43,865 nucleotides of DNA from CTSOIL-112 sp964293815. Lineage in GTDB: Bacteria > Pseudomonadota > Gammaproteobacteria > Burkholderiales > Burkholderiaceae. Numbering within the stretch: position 1 is the first letter of the stretch; each line of letters begins with the position of its first letter. The stretch lies in assembly GCA_964293815.1 (NCBI GenBank), contig CAXYYC010000023.1:1-43865 (forward strand), written 5' to 3'. The notes beneath the pieces are model-generated. The model saw only the letters and a program-made list of their open reading frames with translations. It did no database searches and was not told where the DNA came from. Below are positions 17,357 to 26,157 of the stretch, piece by piece. The translations under genes were made by a program, and so were the position numbers.

Positions 17357-18034
17357 TTACTCGGCTAGCGTAATTTTACGTTTTCCTTCGCAAAACTGCG
17401 TACAGTCATCTAAAAATAATTCTTTGAACGACTCTTTAGCGTCGCCTCTGAGCACAATATTAAACGTATCACCGGTCGTTTTGAAAACCATTGGGTAATT
17501 TGATTCGTCATACTCCCCGCGTTTCAGAAAACCACTTCGATAGAAAATTTTATTTGGCCATTGAGTAACAGTCATATAGCCAATTTGAATGGCGTTCCCT
17601 TTTTCATTCTTTACCAAAACAACCACGCTACCGGCGAGTGCGATTTGCTGCGCCAGAAAAATTTTCATTCTTTGTGCTTCGCTATCTGTCATACCTGGAA
17701 ATTCAATCGTTTGATCGAATGCTTCTTGTGCCAAGATGGGGAATTTCTTTTCTGACATTGGAATGCAGACGGTTTTTTTTGAGCTTACCACGAGATAGGG
17801 TTTGTTAAGTTCGCGAGGATAGCCAAGACTGATCGCCCGCTTATATTTCCCTACATCCTGAACCATTTGTAGATAATCTGATTCCAAACGCTCTGGCCTA
17901 CAACGCTTCGCCAACTGCAACGCCTCGGGAGACGAATTAGGAGCTGAGTCATAATGTTCTGGAATCACTGGCTCTGCCAGCGCAGAAGTAGTCAGTAGCG
18001 AAAATACTGCAAATAATATGCTTTTAACAATCAT
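17357..18034 (-). CDS. exported protein of unknown function
   Basis: I do not recognise this 225-residue protein. It begins with a clear Sec signal peptide (MIVKSILFAVFSLLTTSALA, then EP), so the mature protein is periplasmic or secreted. It contains four Cys residues in the mature part (RCRPER, TVCIPM, DDCTQFCEG), which could form two disulfides. The alternating hydrophobic pattern (AGSVVVLVKNEKGNAIQIGY, DTFNIVLRGDAKES) suggests a beta-rich fold. I start at the second Met, ATG 18034; a TTG four codons earlier is possible. Convergent with crcB, no operon partner. Confidence 0.6.
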   Translation of the reverse strand: MIVKSILFAVFSLLTTSALAEPVIPEHYDSAPNSSPEALQLAKRCRPERLESDYLQMVQDVGKYKRAISLGYPRELNKPYLVVSSKKTVCIPMSEKKFPILAQEAFDQTIEFPGMTDSEAQRMKIFLAQQIALAGSVVVLVKNEKGNAIQIGYMTVTQWPNKIFYRSGFLKRGEYDESNYPMVFKTTGDTFNIVLRGDAKESFKELFLDDCTQFCEGKRKITLAE

Positions 18035-18148
18035 GTCAAATTCCAATCAAACTTAAGTGTCATTAAGCTCAAGCGCTTCAAATTAAAATAATTATATTCA
18101 TAAAGATTGATAGTGACTCAATATTGTTCGCTTATCTTCAAAATATAC

Positions 18149-18898
18149 TCAACACATATACCCCGTTCTCAATGCACGCACCCAATCGGCTCGCTCACGA
18201 GCCTGTGCCAATTGCGCCATTATCTCAAAATCATACGCGACGGCATGAAAATCGATTTGCCATTGAGCATTTCTCCGCTCCAAAATCGCATAGCGCGCGT
18301 CGGGAGAGCCGTTTTCTATGACGTGATAATGTGGATGATCGTCTTCATACGCAGGTAGTCCAACACTACCGGGGTTGAATATCATTTGCTCATCGATTTG
18401 ACCAGCTTTGTGTTTAATCAAGCGCGGAATGTGTGTATGACCGCAAATAATGATGGGCGAGCTGATACCAGCAATACGCTCTTCGATTTCTTGCGGAGAA
18501 GCGATTCGCATATAGCCCTTTTCAACTGTTTCCATGAAATATTCCACATCGCTGCGTGGTGTTCCGTGACAGATGAGTATTTCATCGCTTAATTGATGCC
18601 GATGTGTTTGCGTGCTTAACCAATCCAGCTCCGTCTGTGTTAATTGTGAAAGTGCATATTGATCCGAAGCACCTTTGGCCTTGCCGTTATCGGCAAGCAG
18701 TTGCCGCTCGTGATTACCCGCAAGGCTGTACCAACCCTCTGCCATGAGAAACTGTGCGGTTTCGCGCGGCATCAGCGGCCCTGATAAGCTGTCGCCGAGA
18801 TTGACGATGCGATCAACGCCACGGCGTAGAATGTCCTTTTTGACCGCTTCCAGTGCGGGCAGATTGCCGTGAATGTCTGATATGAATGCGATTCTCAT
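18149..18898 (-). CDS. calcineurin-like metallophosphoesterase (YfcE/MJ0936 type)
   Basis: A 249-residue cytoplasmic phosphoesterase. All metal-ligand motifs are present in order: SDIHGN (residues 6-11), NLGDSLSGP, AGNHER, ICHGTPRS, and GHTHIPRL, followed by NPGSVGLPAYEDDHP. This is the layout of bacterial single-domain phosphodiesterases that cleave small phosphodiesters with two Mn2+ or similar ions. The natural substrate is unknown. I start at ATG 18898 because GGAGGAACTC precedes it; the open frame extends seven codons further without support. Confidence 0.85.
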   Translation of the reverse strand: MRIAFISDIHGNLPALEAVKKDILRRGVDRIVNLGDSLSGPLMPRETAQFLMAEGWYSLAGNHERQLLADNGKAKGASDQYALSQLTQTELDWLSTQTHRHQLSDEILICHGTPRSDVEYFMETVEKGYMRIASPQEIEERIAGISSPIIICGHTHIPRLIKHKAGQIDEQMIFNPGSVGLPAYEDDHPHYHVIENGSPDARYAILERRNAQWQIDFHAVAYDFEIMAQLAQARERADWVRALRTGYMC

Positions 18899-18950
18899 GA
18901 GTTCCTCCGATGTACGCATGATACACAGGTGTGCGCTGGGCTGGCAAACC

Positions 18951-18981
18951 TTGCCTTAAATATGAGTAAATAGTGTAGAAT
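18951..18981 (+). promoter_or_regulatory. possible nfsB promoter
   Basis: TTGCCT (18951-18956) and TAGAAT (18976-18981) with 19-nt spacing lie 42 nt before the nfsB start codon. Confidence 0.35.
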
Positions 18982-19023
18982 CTTTTAGCGATTTTAAATA
19001 CCCATACCAAAAAAGGAGATGAT

Positions 19024-19677
19024 ATGCACATCAATGATTTTGCAATGCAACGCCGCACCACCAAGGCTTTTGACCCTACTCAGAAATTGACTGATGAGCA
19101 AGTTGCGCAGATAAAAACGCTATTGCAATATACGCCCTCCTCAACCAATTCCCAACCGTGGCATTTTATTGTTGCGCACACGGATGAGGCGAAAGCGCGT
19201 ATTGCCAAATCAACCGATGCCGGTCATGCTTTTAACAGTCCAAAAATCATGAATGCCTCTCATGTGATCGTGATGTGTACCAAGACGGTGATGGACGACG
19301 TGCATTTACAAATTTTGCTGGAGCAAGAGACAAAAGACGGTCGCTTTGCTAATGAAGAGTTCCGCAAAGGTCAGCATACCGGTCGCAGCTTTTATGCCAA
19401 TATGCACCGTTATGAGCTGAAAGACGCGCAGCATTGGATGGAGAAGCAGACGTATATTGCTCTGGGGGCATTATTGCTCGGCGCGAGCGCGATGGGCATT
19501 GATGCTTGTCCGATTGAAGGCTTTAACTCAACCGTTCTGAACGAGGAGCTGGGTTTACGCAATAAGGGTTACGCCGCTTCGATTATCGTGGCGCTCGGTC
19601 ATCATGCGCAAGATGACATTAACCAAACTTTGCCAAAATCACGTTTGCCACAGGAATTTATTTTTTCTGAGATTTGA
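19024..19677 (+). CDS. nfsB: oxygen-insensitive NAD(P)H nitroreductase
   Basis: NfsB is an FMN-dependent homodimeric flavoenzyme reducing nitroaromatics and quinones by two-electron transfer. The 217-residue product is the length of E. coli NfsB and follows it throughout: RRTTKAFDPTQKLTDEQ, IKTLLQYTPSSTNSQPWHFI (FMN binding), MDDVHL, GASAMGIDACPIEGF, LPKSRLPQEF. The ATG is preceded by AAAAAAGGAGATGAT, a near-ideal ribosome binding site. It is followed by its own terminator. Confidence 0.95.
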   Translation: MHINDFAMQRRTTKAFDPTQKLTDEQVAQIKTLLQYTPSSTNSQPWHFIVAHTDEAKARIAKSTDAGHAFNSPKIMNASHVIVMCTKTVMDDVHLQILLEQETKDGRFANEEFRKGQHTGRSFYANMHRYELKDAQHWMEKQTYIALGALLLGASAMGIDACPIEGFNSTVLNEELGLRNKGYAASIIVALGHHAQDDINQTLPKSRLPQEFIFSEI

Positions 19678-19705
19678 ATGCTTGAGCGACAATCGCATCA
19701 AATGG

Positions 19706-19729
19706 GGTCAGGCATTGCCTGACCTTTTT
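19706..19729 (+). terminator. terminator of nfsB
   Basis: GGTCAGGC (19706-19713) pairs with GCCTGACC (19717-19724) around a 3-nt loop and is followed by TTTTT. Confidence 0.85.
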
Positions 19730-19774
19730 GCATTGCCTATAATCAGTTATGCGACATGAACATAAGGAGGCACT

Positions 19775-20539
19775 ATGAACATCCTCATCACCGGCGCGGC
19801 GAATGGCATTGGCGCGGCCACTGCGCGTGCGTGCGTTCAAGCGGGTCATCGTGTGGGAATCTTTGACATTGATGCGCTCGGTGCGGAACGTTTGGCCAGT
19901 GAGCTGGGCGAATCGGTGCTCTCTGGTGAATTGGATGTGACGCAAGCGGCGCATTGGGATCGGGCACTGAACGATTTTGTCGCGCATTTTGGCTCGCTGG
20001 ATGTGCTTATCAACAACGCTGGATTGCTGTGTTCGGGCAAATTCGAGCAGATTGATTTGCAGCGCCACCTGAATTTATTGCAGGTGAATGTCAATGGCGT
20101 TTTGCTCGGTTGCTACAAAGCGCGCCCTTTCCTCACGCTGAATACGAATGCCAAAATCATCAATTTATCCTCCGCCGCCGCAATTCACGGTCAGCCGGAT
20201 TTGGTCAGCTATGCGGCCAGTAAATTTTTTGTCCGTGGTTTGACCGAGGGCCTGGATGCAGAGTGGGCGCGTGACGGCATTCGCGTGATTGACATGATGC
20301 CGCTGTATACCAATACCGCGATGGTCGTCGATATGCAGGCCGGTAGCATCGACCAGATGGGGGTTCGTTTGCAGCCGCAGGATGTCGCGCAGGCCATCAT
20401 AAAGGTGATCGCGACGTCGAATCAACGTTGGCAAAATACGCATCAGCCGGTCGGACTGCCAGCAAAAGTATTGCACCGCATCGCTGGCTTTGCACCCGAG
20501 TGCCTCAATCGCGCCATCCACATCCGTATGAATAAATAG
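19775..20539 (+). CDS. short-chain dehydrogenase/reductase
   Basis: A 254-residue classical SDR with an NAD(P)-binding TGAANGIGAATA motif at the N-terminus, Asp (FDID) at the end of strand 2 favouring NAD(H), NNAG near residue 85, catalytic Ser in NLSSAAAIHG, and YAASK with the catalytic Tyr and Lys. Substrate is not deducible. AAGGAGG lies just before the ATG. No metabolic partner adjoins it; nfsB upstream has its own terminator. Confidence 0.85.
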   Translation: MNILITGAANGIGAATARACVQAGHRVGIFDIDALGAERLASELGESVLSGELDVTQAAHWDRALNDFVAHFGSLDVLINNAGLLCSGKFEQIDLQRHLNLLQVNVNGVLLGCYKARPFLTLNTNAKIINLSSAAAIHGQPDLVSYAASKFFVRGLTEGLDAEWARDGIRVIDMMPLYTNTAMVVDMQAGSIDQMGVRLQPQDVAQAIIKVIATSNQRWQNTHQPVGLPAKVLHRIAGFAPECLNRAIHIRMNK

Positions 20540-20659
20540 CCAGACCAATGTTGATTGATCTGGCTACTGCTCCACTATTATTCAACTATGCCCTGCGATT
20601 GTCGAACAATCGAACCATGTTGCTTTCAAAAGCATAGGATGTAATGACGATCAACATAT

Positions 20660-21184
20660 TTACGCATTACCCTGAGTGGATGCTGGCACTGAAGTTTGCG
20701 CCATTTTCGCCAATTCATTGTCCAAATGGTATAAGGCGCTGGTTGAATCGCCCAGCAATTTGAATTTATCCAAAATGCCGTGGAATAATTTTTCTTCCTC
20801 GTGCTGTTCTGAAACATACCATTGCAGGAAATTAAACGCCGAAAAGTCTTTTTGCTCAAAGGTGACGGCGACTAACTCATTGATTTTTTTGGTGATGTGC
20901 TGCTCATGCTGATAGGTGACTTCAAACACCTCTTTGAGCGATGTAAATTCGTGCTGAGGCGCGTCCACTTGGCCAATGATTGCCATTGCGCCGGTATCGT
21001 TGAGATAAGCAAACAATTTGTGCATGTGCATCATTTCTTCGCTGGCGTGGCTAAATAGAAATTGTGACGCGCCCTCAAAACCTTGTTGCGCGCACCACGC
21101 GCTCATTTGTAGGTATAAATTGGATGAATAAAACTCCAAGTTCAGTTGCTCATTTAGTTTGTCAACAATCGGTTGGGATAACAT
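20660..21184 (-). CDS. ftnA: non-haem ferritin
   Basis: FtnA assembles a 24-subunit shell that oxidises Fe2+ and stores iron. The 174-residue four-helix protein has the ferroxidase ligands in the expected places: NLEFYSSNLYL (Glu17 region), SHASEEMMHMHKLF (Glu50, His53), FEVTYQHEQH (Glu94 region) and EQHEEEKLF (Gln/Glu127-130). A short Ser/Thr/Pro tail follows. It is the last gene after efeO-efeB-efeU, 68 nt downstream on the same strand, so iron uptake and storage may share a transcript. Confidence 0.93.
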   Translation of the reverse strand: MLSQPIVDKLNEQLNLEFYSSNLYLQMSAWCAQQGFEGASQFLFSHASEEMMHMHKLFAYLNDTGAMAIIGQVDAPQHEFTSLKEVFEVTYQHEQHITKKINELVAVTFEQKDFSAFNFLQWYVSEQHEEEKLFHGILDKFKLLGDSTSALYHLDNELAKMAQTSVPASTQGNA

Positions 21185-21252
21185 AAAAATTCCTTTCTTT
21201 GGGTCTCAAACATAGGCTAATGCCTTAATTTTACAGCAATTTTTGGATATGA

Positions 21253-23073
21253 CTATGTGCTTTGCTTGGTCATGGTCGGTATTTTTTCGGCATTGCGGTG
21301 AATAACCCGCTGAATCACCACAATCACTGTGAGATACAGCCCTTGCGCCAGCAGCGTTTCAACCGTGGGGTAAATCCCCAGAGCATTGCTTTGCAACCAC
21401 GGCGCATTGAGCGCGGTCAGCGGCAGTAAACCGGTTAGTTGGAGCGCATGTATGCTGATACCGAGAATTTTGAAGCCCAGTGCGTAGATTAGCCAAGTGA
21501 GCACTCGGAATACTTTTGCCACGGGTAATTTAACGCTGGTTTTGGCCATAAGCCATGCCAAAATCGCCAGCACCAGCAAAGCCATACCGATACCGGATAA
21601 AAGCGCGTTAGTGCTGATGTTTGGCAAAATACCGGCATAAAATATGATCGTTTCCGCCCCTTCGCGGAACACCGCCAAAAAGCTCAAACCGAACAGCGAA
21701 ATCAAGCTACCGGTAGACAAGGCTTTGCCCATGTGCTTTTTGATGTAGGCATTCCACGACTGAATGCTGGATTTGCTGTGCAACCATGCGCCGACCATCA
21801 GCATCATGATGACGGCGGCGATACCGACCAAACCTTCGATTTTTTCACGGCTCGCGCCTGCGCTCACGGCAGGAAATAAGCGTTGCAAGGCAAGTGCACC
21901 GAGTACGCTGGCGATCAAACCCGCAACCACACCCGCATAAATCCATTTTTTGCCTTGCGGCTGTTGGGCCACATTCAGTGCGCTGACCAGCGCAATGACG
22001 ATGAGTAATGCTTCTACGCCTTCGCGCAATAGAATCAACATGGCGTCCATCGCGCCGTACTGCGCCTGCGGATTGATCTGCTCCAATTCGCCGATCAATC
22101 CTTTGAGCGCTCCTTGCTGTCCCGTAGCCTCGCCATGCGCGAGTATCACTGGAATCTGGCTTTCGACGCGATTGTAGAGGCTGGGATTGCGTGTGCTGAC
22201 TTCGCCTTCGATATTCGGCCAAATTTGGATGAAGGTGGTGAGTTTTTCCTGCCCTTGCGCGATTTGCCCGCTTTCAAATGCCGTCAAGCCATCGCGTAGC
22301 AATTGCACTCCGCCGTTAAAGTCGTATGCGCTCGCTTGCGTCGCTACTGTTTCACCCCTGTTGTAACTGTCGATGGCGGATTTAAGGTTTTGCGATTGCA
22401 GGCGAACTTTGTCCAAATCCAACGGCGCGGTTTCGAGTGCGACCCGCATCAGCGCCATTGCGGTTTCGATTTGGCCGTAATGACCCATACTGGTGTTGCG
22501 CACAACGCGTTCATTACCCAACCACGCGGCGTTAAATTGCTGGTAGGCCGTGCTGAGCGCAGCGGTATCACTGGGCTGAGCCTGAGTAATAGCTTGCTCA
22601 AGTTGCGCCAAGGCGGGCAGGATTTGCTTTTTAAACGCTTGGCGTTTGGCGCTGTAATCCACTGGATTTTGTTCTTGCTCAAACGCATACAAGGCATTGG
22701 ATAAGGCCGATAATTGCTCGGCATTCGGGTTCTCGATGGCCTGTGTCAGCGCTTGGTTGGCCGCTTGCCCTTTAGCGTTTTGGCGTTCGCTGATGTTGTT
22801 CCATTCGGTTTGCAAATCAATTAACTGCTTTTTGGCCTGTTCGGTTTGACCGGCCTTGCTGGCCGCCATGGCATCCGACAAAGCAATATACAAATGGCTC
22901 ATCGGCACGCGTTTACCGGCGCTGGCCGTGTTGCTTGCATCATTCGCCGTCTGTGCGTATGAATGCACAGGCATGGCAGTCAATATCAGCAGGCAGAACA
23001 AGCAAACGATAGAACTGAACCGGTGCATGAGCACGCGCATGGGACTGCGTGTAGGGCTGTGTGTGAGATTCAT
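21253..23073 (-). CDS. efeU: FTR1-family iron permease EfeU with large periplasmic domain
   Basis: EfeU carries ferric or ferrous iron across the inner membrane. The 606-residue product has a signal peptide ending VHSYAQ, then about 300 mostly helical, Gln/Ala-rich residues predicted to be periplasmic, then the FTR1 domain with seven helices. Both REGxE iron motifs are present: LLREGVEALLIV near residue 360 and VFREGAETIIFY near 470. E. coli EfeU has only the FTR1 part (about 276 residues), so this is the long form. The start overlaps the efeB stop (ATGA). Confidence 0.88.
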   Translation of the reverse strand: MNLTHSPTRSPMRVLMHRFSSIVCLFCLLILTAMPVHSYAQTANDASNTASAGKRVPMSHLYIALSDAMAASKAGQTEQAKKQLIDLQTEWNNISERQNAKGQAANQALTQAIENPNAEQLSALSNALYAFEQEQNPVDYSAKRQAFKKQILPALAQLEQAITQAQPSDTAALSTAYQQFNAAWLGNERVVRNTSMGHYGQIETAMALMRVALETAPLDLDKVRLQSQNLKSAIDSYNRGETVATQASAYDFNGGVQLLRDGLTAFESGQIAQGQEKLTTFIQIWPNIEGEVSTRNPSLYNRVESQIPVILAHGEATGQQGALKGLIGELEQINPQAQYGAMDAMLILLREGVEALLIVIALVSALNVAQQPQGKKWIYAGVVAGLIASVLGALALQRLFPAVSAGASREKIEGLVGIAAVIMMLMVGAWLHSKSSIQSWNAYIKKHMGKALSTGSLISLFGLSFLAVFREGAETIIFYAGILPNISTNALLSGIGMALLVLAILAWLMAKTSVKLPVAKVFRVLTWLIYALGFKILGISIHALQLTGLLPLTALNAPWLQSNALGIYPTVETLLAQGLYLTVIVVIQRVIHRNAEKIPTMTKQST

Positions 23074-24380
23074 CCTCGTTTGCCTTCCAATAGCGCCTGA
23101 CCGATGTATTCCCCCTCGTTCACCCCGCCAAAGCAGGCGAACAAGCCACTGCCGATGTGGGTGATGTATTCGTTCATTTTGTCAATTCGACCCAAAGCCG
23201 ACTGAATGGCAATAAACTGATCGGGCGATTTTTGGAATGAAATGAACAGCAGACCCGTATCAAACTGCCCTGTATTCGGGTCAATACCACTGGCGAATGA
23301 ATACGAGCGGCGCAACATCTGCAAACCGGTATTTTTTGCCAAGCCTGCATGTGCGATATCAGGAATCGCTAAATTGCCGTGAGCATCTTTGCTTTTGGTG
23401 TCCAATGGCTCAAACTCGTCAGAACCACCCATCGGCGCACCGCTACTTTTAACGCGGCCAAAGGTCTCATCTTGCCCCTTTAGGCTGGTGCGATCCCATG
23501 TTTCCAAAAACATCTGTATTTTGCGTGCGACGAGGTAAGAACCACCTTTCATCCAACTCGGTTGATCCACCCAAATATGCTGATCGGCATTTTTCAGTGT
23601 TTCTTGATTGGCTGTGCCGTCCTTGAAACCAAACAAATTACGGGGCGTTTGATTGGCATGATCAAATGAATTAAAACCCGACTGACTCCAGTGCATGGTT
23701 ACGTTAGAGCGAGCCTGCCGCACCAATTGGCGCACCGCATGAAAAGCGACCTGTGGGTCATCAGCGCAACTTTGAATGCAAATATCGCCGCCGGATAAAT
23801 CAGGCTTGAGCTGATCGCGTGGAAACAGCGGCAAATCGCTAAACGCCTGCGGCGCCAACGCGGATAAACCCAGTTTCTTGAGGAACGATGGCGAAATACC
23901 AAATGTCAGCGTCAAGCCATACGCGCCCAAACTATCCGCCTCACCCGTGTCTTCGGGCGGTACAAACGGATTGTCGCCATAAGGCATGATGTTCTCACCT
24001 TGGGTCAATTTCGCCGAAAACGCCGTCCATTTTTTGAACATGTCCTTGATCGATTCGAGGTCCTCGGTGTGCAAATCCATCACCAAAAAGTAAATGTGCT
24101 TTTGCGCGGGCGTCACGATTCCGGCCTGATGCGTGCCATAAAACGGGTAGCGTTGCTGGGCAAGCGCGTTGTCGTGTGCGGCGACATTATCAGTGGAAGC
24201 ACGATTTGTTGGTATCAATGCTGAATCTTTCGGCACATTTTTACTGCAGCCGGCCACCAATCCGCCAACCAAACCGACAGAGCCGATGCCGACGGATTGA
24301 AGAAAACGACGACGTGAACGTGGTGATTGACTTGATTCCACGGGGAAAGCGGACGGAGCCGCTGATTTGGATGAGAACAT
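23070..24380 (-). CDS. efeB: deferrochelatase/DyP-type peroxidase EfeB, Tat-exported
   Basis: EfeB is a periplasmic haem-binding DyP peroxidase working with EfeO and EfeU in iron acquisition. A twin-arginine signal is clear: SRRRFLQSVGIGSVGLVGGL, then VAGC, which could also make it a lipoprotein. The peroxidase part has GFKDGTAN (the distal GxxDG motif), RKIQMFLETWDRTSL, IPDIAHAGLAKNTG with the likely proximal His, and LRRSYSFASG. I begin at ATG 24380 (MFSSKSAAP); an ATG ten codons earlier is in frame. The gene follows efeO by 135 nt and overlaps efeU by 4 nt. Confidence 0.9.
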   Translation of the reverse strand: MFSSKSAAPSAFPVESSQSPRSRRRFLQSVGIGSVGLVGGLVAGCSKNVPKDSALIPTNRASTDNVAAHDNALAQQRYPFYGTHQAGIVTPAQKHIYFLVMDLHTEDLESIKDMFKKWTAFSAKLTQGENIMPYGDNPFVPPEDTGEADSLGAYGLTLTFGISPSFLKKLGLSALAPQAFSDLPLFPRDQLKPDLSGGDICIQSCADDPQVAFHAVRQLVRQARSNVTMHWSQSGFNSFDHANQTPRNLFGFKDGTANQETLKNADQHIWVDQPSWMKGGSYLVARKIQMFLETWDRTSLKGQDETFGRVKSSGAPMGGSDEFEPLDTKSKDAHGNLAIPDIAHAGLAKNTGLQMLRRSYSFASGIDPNTGQFDTGLLFISFQKSPDQFIAIQSALGRIDKMNEYITHIGSGLFACFGGVNEGEYIGQALLEGKRG

Positions 24381-24515
24381 GATAATTAATTGGATCAATG
24401 TGGGCGACACGACGCATATTTGCTACGCTACGATAATGAATCCGTTCAAATGCGCCGTGTTCAATGAAATAGGTGAATAATCAGGTTAAGCAATCGATAC
24501 ATCAGTAACGAATCA

Positions 24516-25388
24516 TTATTTGAGCACGATACCCATTTGCGCCAGCGGCTCGCCCAGCTTGTTCACCGCTTCGGCCAAGGCTTTCGTTTCCTGTTTGGTG
24601 AGCTGGTTGTATGGTTTATAGCCGTTTTCACCCACTTTGTGTTGCGCCAGTAAGTCATCCACTGCTTTGAATTTTTCGCTCAAATCTGTCACCAGCGCAG
24701 GATTTTTTTGCTGTAATTTGGGTTTAAAAATGTCAAAGATTTTTTCAGCACCCTCGATATTGGCTTTAAAATCGTACAAATCGGTGCGCGAGAAAATCTC
24801 CTCTTCGCCAGTAATTTTGCTGGTGGATACCTCATTGAGCAAATCAACCGCGCCTTGAACCATCAATTCACCATTCACATCTGCGGTCGGAATTTTTGCA
24901 CGCAACTCTTTGATGTCATTGATCAACTGTTTGCCTAATTGCTCCGTGCCTTTGGTGGTATTTTTTGTCCAGAGAATTTTTTCGATGGCGTGAAAACCAG
25001 TCCAAACCTCACCTTTCTCCAAATCAGCTTCGCGGTTGTCAATGCGCGGATCCAAGTCGCCAAAACTCTCGGCAATCGGCTCCGAGCGCTCAAAATACAT
25101 CCGCGCCAAAGGATAAATTTTCTTCGCCTCTGCCAAATTACCTGCATTCAAATAGCCGACGAACTTTTCAGTATCAGCCAGCAGCAGATCAATCTGCCCT
25201 TCCACCCACTTTTTGTACTCAGCCGTTTCAGCCGATAAGTCGTTTGTAGCTACTGGCGCAGTGGCTGTAGTAGCAGGAGTAGCAGGAGTTGCAGGCTGCT
25301 CAGGTGTTTTCTGGGCAGTCGAAGGTTTATCACATGCACTCAATGACAATGCGGACACGAGCAATAGCGAAAAAGTGAGATGTTTCAT
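24516..25388 (-). CDS. efeO: iron uptake lipoprotein EfeO (imelysin/M75 domain)
   Basis: EfeO captures iron in the periplasm and passes it to EfeU. The 290-residue product has a lipoprotein signal (LLLVSALSLSAC), a low-complexity Pro/Ala/Thr linker of about 25 residues, and an imelysin (M75) domain with the HxxE metal motif in WTGFHAIEKILW near residue 130. The cupredoxin domain present in E. coli EfeO is missing, so this is the short EfeM-like form. A Fur box precedes it, making it the head of efeOBU-ftnA. Confidence 0.9.
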   Translation of the reverse strand: MKHLTFSLLLVSALSLSACDKPSTAQKTPEQPATPATPATTATAPVATNDLSAETAEYKKWVEGQIDLLLADTEKFVGYLNAGNLAEAKKIYPLARMYFERSEPIAESFGDLDPRIDNREADLEKGEVWTGFHAIEKILWTKNTTKGTEQLGKQLINDIKELRAKIPTADVNGELMVQGAVDLLNEVSTSKITGEEEIFSRTDLYDFKANIEGAEKIFDIFKPKLQQKNPALVTDLSEKFKAVDDLLAQHKVGENGYKPYNQLTKQETKALAEAVNKLGEPLAQMGIVLK

Positions 25389-25419
25389 GGAAGCCTACCT
25401 TTTAATGTTAACGAGAAGT

Positions 25420-25438
25420 ATTATCATTATCATTAATA
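25420..25438 (-). promoter_or_regulatory. Fur box upstream of efeO
   Basis: Read on the minus strand the site is TTAATGATAATGATAAT, which contains the hexamer run AATGATAATGATAAT of the Fur consensus GATAATGATAATCATTATC. It lies 32 nt before the efeO start, where a repressor would block the promoter. Iron repression of efeOBU fits known biology. Confidence 0.85.
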
Positions 25439-25496
25439 AAATAAACAAAGTCAAGAACATCGAATACTCTGTCAGCCCACATCCACGAAATACCAC

Positions 25497-25521
25497 AAAA
25501 AAGACAAGTCATAGACTTGTC
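25497..25521 (-). terminator. terminator upstream of the efe promoter
   Basis: On the minus strand GACAAGTC-TAT-GACTTGTC forms an 8-bp stem followed by six T's. It would stop transcripts coming from the DUF333 gene. Confidence 0.8.
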
Positions 25522-25522
25522 C

Positions 25523-25714
25523 CAGATTGCTGGCAAACCTCCTACTTTGAATTTCAGCACAAAATCTAAGAAAAATGACGTCATACCCGCGCAGGCGGGT
25601 ATCCATATATTTCAATAAAAACAATAAGTTAGAATGACGAACTAGATTCCCGCTAAAATCATGCGGGAATGACGGAATTTTTTTAAAAAAAGTACCACTT
25701 TGTCAACAGCCTCA
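25523..25714. repeat. about 190-bp dispersed repeat, copy A
   Basis: This segment aligns over its whole length with the reverse complement of 40607-40799. Shared blocks include TTTGAATTTCAG, ACAAAATCTAAGAAAAAT, AACAATAAGTTAGA, CCCGCTAAAATC and a perfect 27-nt block at 25688-25714. It contains two short palindromes of the ATACCCGC/GCGGGTAT and ATTCCCGC/GCGGGAAT type. Confidence 0.88.
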
Positions 25715-25769
25715 GGCAATGGATCACACCATTGCCTTTTTAAAAGCCAAGAATAGAACTTGTCAGTGA

Positions 25770-26036
25770 TTAGCTGCCGGTTTGATGATCGCGGCGGAAC
25801 AATTCCCACTCGTCGATCGTTGCGCCATTGGGCAAGTGACACACGCCGTATTCACCACCATCGGCTTGGCGTTTGATTTCCAGTTTACCGCCCAAGCTCA
25901 CGCAGTATTGCGAGGCGGGATTGGCCATACCGATGGGTTTACTCGGCACAGATTTATCCTGCGCGCACGCGGCCAAACTGAGCATAGTTACAGACATAAA
26001 ACCTACCGACATCCAAACGATAGAATAACGCATCAT
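25770..26036 (-). CDS. DUF333-domain lipoprotein
   Basis: An 88-residue exported lipoprotein: hydrophobic signal with lipobox SLAAC, then a DUF333 domain, GMANPASQYCVSLGGKLEI...YGVCHLPNGATIDEWELFRR. The two conserved Cys probably form a disulfide. The domain occurs in small envelope proteins related to so-called haemolysin-like peptides; its role is not established. The start is at one of two adjacent ATGs (26036 or 26033), preceded by GGAAGGAG. Confidence 0.85.
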   Translation of the reverse strand: MMRYSIVWMSVGFMSVTMLSLAACAQDKSVPSKPIGMANPASQYCVSLGGKLEIKRQADGGEYGVCHLPNGATIDEWELFRRDHQTGS

Positions 26037-26099
26037 TAAACTCCTTCCTTGATCGCCTACGATAAAGCACAACGATCACTTTGGTTGACAGAAAGAAAA

Positions 26100-26127
26100 C
26101 AAGGCACATAATAATTAATGCGCCTTG
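26100..26127 (-). terminator. terminator of ushA
   Basis: CAAGGC-a-CAT pairs with ATG-c-GCCTTG (one mismatch) and is followed on the minus strand by a T-rich run. It lies about 30 nt past the ushA stop. Confidence 0.65.
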
Positions 26128-26157
26128 CTTTGTATTACTCTTCAGGTAACTTCGCGA

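Larger units (their letters stand above)
25389..25769. other. intergenic region: Fur box, terminator and repeat copy A
   Basis: There is no gene in these 381 nt. From left to right it holds the efeO leader and Fur box, an intrinsic terminator for minus-strand transcription, a 192-nt dispersed repeat, and a GGCAATGG/CCATTGCC hairpin (25715-25736) followed by T's on the plus strand. Confidence 0.7.

Noticed and set aside
25715..25742. GGCAATGG/CCATTGCC hairpin as terminator of the DUF333 gene
   Set aside because: The T-run follows the stem on the plus strand only, whereas the gene is on the minus strand; the better terminator for that strand is at 25497-25521.
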